This document shows positions 11,795 through 14,804 of a DNA stretch of 14,804 nt, piece after piece. Origin of the DNA: Butyricicoccus_A sp964513445 (lineage in GTDB: Bacteria > Bacillota > Clostridia > Oscillospirales > Butyricicoccaceae); the NCBI GenBank assembly GCA_964513445.1, contig CAZEMM010000047.1:1-14804 (forward strand), in the 5' to 3' direction. The translations under genes and the position numbers were made by a program. The stretch's first letter is position 1; the number at the start of each line of letters is the position of its first letter. The notes below the pieces were generated by a model. The model had not been told where the DNA came from, did not search any database, and saw only the letters and a list, made by a program, of their open reading frames with translations.

Positions 11795-14311
11795 ATGAGT
11801 TTGAAAATTGCATTAGCCGGCAATCCGAACAGCGGAAAAACCACGTTGTTTAATGCGTTGACCGGCTCCAATCAGTTCGTCGGCAACTGGCCCGGCGTAA
11901 CGGTGGAAAAGAAGGAAGGCAAGCTGAAAAAGCACAGTGATGTCGTCATCACCGACCTGCCGGGTATTTATTCGCTCTCCCCTTATACCCTGGAGGAGGT
12001 TGTCGCGAGAAATTACCTGATCGGTGAACGTCCGGATGCTATTTTGAACATCGTGGACGGCACGAATCTCGAGCGCAATCTATATCTGACTACACAGCTG
12101 GTGGAGCTTGGTATTCCGGTTGTCGTCGCGATCAATATGATGGATCTGGTCAATAAGAACGGCGACAAGATCAACACCAAGCAGCTTTCAAAGCAGCTTG
12201 GCTGCAAGGTCGTGGAGATTTCCGCGCTCAAGGGAACCGGCGTCATGGAAGCGGCGGAATGCGCGGTGGACGCGGCGCACAGCACAAAGACCGTGCCGAT
12301 GCATACATTCTCCGGCCCGGTCGAGCACGCCATTGCACACATCGAGGAGGCTGTCGTCCACGACATGCCGGAGGAGCAGCAGCGCTGGTATGCGATCAAG
12401 GTATTTGAGCGCGATGAAAAGGTGCTGACACAGCTGAACATCTCGAAATCGGTGCTGCAGCACATTGAAACGGATATCAAGGCCGCGGAGGATGAGCTGG
12501 ACGATGACGCGGAAAGCATCATCACCAACGAACGCTACATTTACATCGGCGAAATCATCCGGGGCTGCTACAAGAAGAAAAATGCAGAACAGCTCTCGCT
12601 GTCGGATAAAATTGATAAAATCGTCACAAACCGTATTTTGGCGCTGCCGATTTTTGCGGTCGTCATGTTTATCGTGTATTATGTTTCTGTCACCACGGTC
12701 GGCTCGATTGCAACCGACTGGGCCAATGACGGCGTATTCGGTGACGGCTGGCATCTGTTTGGCATCGGCTCATCCGCATACGGCGAGGTCGCAGAGGAAT
12801 ATGCCGATGCGGAAACGGTTGCAAACGGATTCATCACGTTTGCATCGGAGAACGGCGTCGATACCACTGAGGTTGAGGCTGCAATGGATGCGGAATCGGA
12901 GGAATATGATCCTGCGGCCGCACAGTCCGCGCTGACCGCGTTTGCGGCGCAGTATTCCGATACCGACACAGCCTCCTATCTCGTAGAGGATGAGGAGACG
13001 CTGGCAACCGAGGAGGTTACCTCCACAGGCGCGGATCTTCAGGATTCCATCGCTGTGCTGACCGAGTACGGCTTTGAAGCGCCTGATCCGGCAGCATACG
13101 GTATCTGGATTCCGGGTATTCCGGTCTTTGTTGAGCGTGCGCTCAGCAGCCTGAATTGTGCCGAGTGGCTGTCCGGCCTGATTCTGGACGGTATCGTCGC
13201 AGGCGTCGGCGCGGTACTGGGCTTTGTACCGCAGATTCTTGTACTGTTCATCTTCCTCGCCTTTTTGGAGGCGTGCGGCTACATGGCGCGTGTCGCGTTT
13301 ATCATGGACCGTATTTTCCGCCGCTTTGGACTGTCCGGCAAGTCGTTTATCCCGATTCTGATCGGCACCGGCTGCGGCATTCCGGGCATTATGGCGTCGC
13401 GTACGATTGAAAATGAGCGTGACCGCCGCATGACGATCATGACAACAACCTTTATTCCCTGCGGCGCAAAAACACCGTTTATCGCGATGATCGCGGGCGC
13501 GGTCTTTGGCGGCGCGGCGTGGGTGGCAACCTCCGCATACTTCCTCGGTATCGCGGCGATCATCTGCTCGGGTATCATTTTGAAGAAGACGAAAATATTC
13601 GTGGGCGATCCCGCACCGTTTGTCATGGAGCTGCCGTCTTACCATATGCCGACATTGGGCACGGTTTTGCGCAGCATGTGGGAGCGCGGCTGGTCGTTTA
13701 TCAAGAAGGCCGGCACAATCATTCTGTTGTCCACAATTCTGATCTGGTTCCTGTCGTTCTTCGGCTGGGTCGACGGCAGCTTCTGCATGCTGGCTGAGGA
13801 TCAGATGGATTGCTCGATTCTGGCAACAATCGGCAACGCGATTTGCTGGATCTTTGCCCCGCTCGGCTTTGGCAACTGGCAGGCAACGGTTGCGTCGGTT
13901 ACCGGCCTGATTGCGAAGGAAAACATCGTCGGTACGCTCGGTATCCTGTACGGCGCCGGCTCCGGCACGGTCTATCAGACAATGGCGGCAAGCTTTACGC
14001 TGGCAAGCGGATATGCATTCCTTGCGTTTAACCTGCTGTGCGCGCCGTGCTTCGCGGCAATGGGCGCAATCCGCCGTGAAATGAACAACGCCAAGTGGAC
14101 GGCATTTGCACTCGCATACCAGTGCGGCTTTGCGTATCTTGTCGGTCTGGTCATCTATCAGCTCGCGGGCCTGTTTACCGGCGGCGGCTTTGGCATCGGA
14201 ACGATCGTTGCAATCGCGGTTATTGTACTGTTCTTCTACATGCTGCTGCGTCCGGCAAAGGAGCAGACAAACCATACCGGTGCGACGACATCGACCGGTG
14301 CGGCGTCATAA
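11795..14311 (+). CDS. feoB: Ferrous iron transport protein B
   Basis: FeoB is the membrane permease of GTP-gated ferrous iron uptake. The 838-residue protein begins with a G domain: G1 G-N-P-N-S-G-K-T-T (9-17), switch I around W-P-G-V-T (32-36), G3 D-L-P-G (54-57), G4 N-M-M-D (114-117) and G5 S-A-L-K-G (143-147). A helical regulatory domain follows (about 165-270), then the membrane region, with gate motifs C-G-I-P-G (527-531) and C-G-A-K-T-P-F (556-562). After the first membrane helix (about 281-305) there is an acidic, Ala-rich insertion of about 115 residues (roughly 320-435), absent from classical FeoB. Start 11795 has AAAGGA upstream and the family N-terminus; the frame open from 11732 overlaps the terminator and operator. 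A Cys-rich partner gene follows 36 bp downstream. Confidence 0.97.
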   Translation: MSLKIALAGNPNSGKTTLFNALTGSNQFVGNWPGVTVEKKEGKLKKHSDVVITDLPGIYSLSPYTLEEVVARNYLIGERPDAILNIVDGTNLERNLYLTTQLVELGIPVVVAINMMDLVNKNGDKINTKQLSKQLGCKVVEISALKGTGVMEAAECAVDAAHSTKTVPMHTFSGPVEHAIAHIEEAVVHDMPEEQQRWYAIKVFERDEKVLTQLNISKSVLQHIETDIKAAEDELDDDAESIITNERYIYIGEIIRGCYKKKNAEQLSLSDKIDKIVTNRILALPIFAVVMFIVYYVSVTTVGSIATDWANDGVFGDGWHLFGIGSSAYGEVAEEYADAETVANGFITFASENGVDTTEVEAAMDAESEEYDPAAAQSALTAFAAQYSDTDTASYLVEDEETLATEEVTSTGADLQDSIAVLTEYGFEAPDPAAYGIWIPGIPVFVERALSSLNCAEWLSGLILDGIVAGVGAVLGFVPQILVLFIFLAFLEACGYMARVAFIMDRIFRRFGLSGKSFIPILIGTGCGIPGIMASRTIENERDRRMTIMTTTFIPCGAKTPFIAMIAGAVFGGAAWVATSAYFLGIAAIICSGIILKKTKIFVGDPAPFVMELPSYHMPTLGTVLRSMWERGWSFIKKAGTIILLSTILIWFLSFFGWVDGSFCMLAEDQMDCSILATIGNAICWIFAPLGFGNWQATVASVTGLIAKENIVGTLGILYGAGSGTVYQTMAASFTLASGYAFLAFNLLCAPCFAAMGAIRREMNNAKWTAFALAYQCGFAYLVGLVIYQLAGLFTGGGFGIGTIVAIAVIVLFFYMLLRPAKEQTNHTGATTSTGAAS

Positions 14312-14347
14312 CATCATTGGAGGTACATTTCAAAGGAGGACGAAATC

Positions 14348-14542
14348 ATGATTGCGTGGCTGATGGCTAACTGGGGTACGCTTGTCGTGCTGTTGGTTTT
14401 GCTGGTCATCGTGTATGCGATCGTCCACACGCTACGTGCCGATAAGAAAAAGGGCATCCATTCCTGCGGCGGGCACTGCGGGGGCGGCTGTCCGGGGTGC
14501 AGCAGTAAGGGCGGTTGCTCCTCCTGTAGACAATGCAAATAA
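14348..14542 (+). CDS. FeoB-associated Cys-rich membrane protein
   Basis: This 64-residue protein has one N-terminal membrane helix (about 9-27), a basic stretch R-A-D-K-K-K (30-35) that should stay in the cytoplasm, and a Gly/Cys-rich tail with seven cysteines at 40, 44, 48, 51, 57, 60 and 63. This layout matches the small FeoB-associated Cys-rich membrane proteins found after feoB in many Firmicutes; they may help pass iron to or from FeoB, but their chemistry is not established. AAAGGAGG lies 8 nt before the ATG, 36 bp after feoB, and a terminator follows directly, so it is the last gene of the feo operon. Confidence 0.9.
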   Translation: MIAWLMANWGTLVVLLVLLVIVYAIVHTLRADKKKGIHSCGGHCGGGCPGCSSKGGCSSCRQCK

Positions 14543-14550
14543 CGAAATTG

Positions 14551-14587
14551 AGGGGCTGCAGCGTTTTTATTTCGCTGCAGCCCCTTT
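14551..14587 (+). terminator. Intrinsic terminator of the feo operon
   Basis: A perfect 13-bp stem (14551-14563 with 14573-14585), a 9-nt loop TTTTTATTT and a short T-run, 8 bp after the last feo-locus stop codon. It is almost identical to the hairpin at 1257-1291, with paired base differences that keep the stem intact. Confidence 0.85.
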
Positions 14588-14752
14588 ATCATGGCTGTAT
14601 TTACAGCTGCCCCGGGACGATCCGGTCAAGCAATCCGGCATCCCGGATGTTCTTTTCGACAGCGACTGGCTCCACATATGTTACGTACGCTAAGGCGCAC
14701 AAAAAAACGGCAGGGAACGCGGTTGCACTGCATCCCAGCCGGTTTTATCTGC

Positions 14753-14804
14753 GTGCGCCTGGTGAGCGCACGTTCTATAGGGTGAAAGACCCGAATCCGC
14801 CCGG
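14753..14804 (+). mobile_element. Possible 5' end of a group II intron (truncated by window edge)
   Basis: From 14753 the sequence starts GTGCGCC, fitting the GUGYG 5' boundary of bacterial group II introns. The arms CGTGCGC/GCGCACG (14752-14758 with 14766-14772) form a 7-bp hairpin, and GGGTGAAAGACCC follows at 14780-14792, resembling the GGGUGAAAGUCCC segment seen near the start of many bacterial introns. No reverse transcriptase or catalytic domain V is visible because the window ends here. The preceding 14588-14752 has no convincing gene, only a minus-strand open frame (14601-14744) without a start codon. Other structured RNA remains possible. Confidence 0.35.

Noticed and set aside
12770..14275. 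501-codon minus-strand open frame opposite feoB
   Set aside because: The feoB reading is unambiguous; the opposite frame is rich in Arg, Cys and His with no family features, as expected of an antisense shadow.
14681..14693. TTACGTACGCTAA near the right end as another operator
   Set aside because: It has a GCTAA arm but TTAC instead of TTAGC at the wrong spacing, with no promoter or gene start beside it.

Overview
The window looks like chromosomal DNA from an anaerobic gut Firmicute (Clostridia, Oscillospiraceae/Butyricicoccaceae type). The evidence is the moderately GC-rich coding sequence, strong AGGAGG ribosome binding sites, TTGACA/TATAAT promoters, a classical TPP riboswitch, a FeoA-FeoA-FeoB-Cys-rich-peptide locus and a DUF3793 protein, all typical of that group. 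No rRNA, tRNA, CRISPR or complete mobile element is visible. Taxonomy is inferred from style and gene content only.

Left part (1-5944, all on the minus strand). The extreme left edge holds only the first 21 codons of a gene. Next comes an MgtC/SapB-type membrane protein with a roughly 0.4 kb upstream region that contains a structured leader. Beyond a terminator lies a five-gene thiamine-salvage operon, read right to left: promoter, TPP riboswitch with terminator, thiD, ykoE, ykoD, ykoC, tenA. Its logic is coherent: the ECF transporter YkoEDC imports hydroxymethylpyrimidine or a thiamine-related pyrimidine, TenA releases HMP from degraded thiamine, and ThiD phosphorylates it. TPP shuts transcription off through the leader.

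Middle (6017-9516). A divergent promoter drives a three-gene plus-strand unit (glyoxalase/VOC protein, DegV-type fatty-acid-binding protein, HAD-IB phosphatase). It ends at a strong bidirectional terminator shared with the convergent nicotinate phosphoribosyltransferase gene pncB, which has its own good promoter.

Right part (9569-14587) is an iron-uptake region. A Cys-rich DUF3793 gene, the tandem feoA genes and feoB each have a 14-bp palindrome of the form TTAGC-N4-GCTAA in front of them, with a fourth copy farther upstream of feoA. For DUF3793 and feoA the palindrome lies 8-9 bp after the -10 hexamer, the place for a repressor. The best reading is one DtxR/IdeR-like ferrous-iron-responsive regulon, which ties the uncharacterised DUF3793 protein to iron. 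The feo locus continues with a terminator-like hairpin between feoA2 and feoB, a FeoB carrying a large acidic extracytoplasmic insertion, and a 64-residue membrane peptide with seven cysteines. A HAD phosphatase gene sits on the minus strand between DUF3793 and feo.

The last ~210 bases have no convincing gene. The final ~50 bases resemble the 5' end of a group II intron, which would continue outside the window. The most interesting points are the shared palindrome regulon, the DUF3793-iron link, the FeoB insertion, and two near-identical terminator hairpins 13 kb apart that show compensatory base changes.
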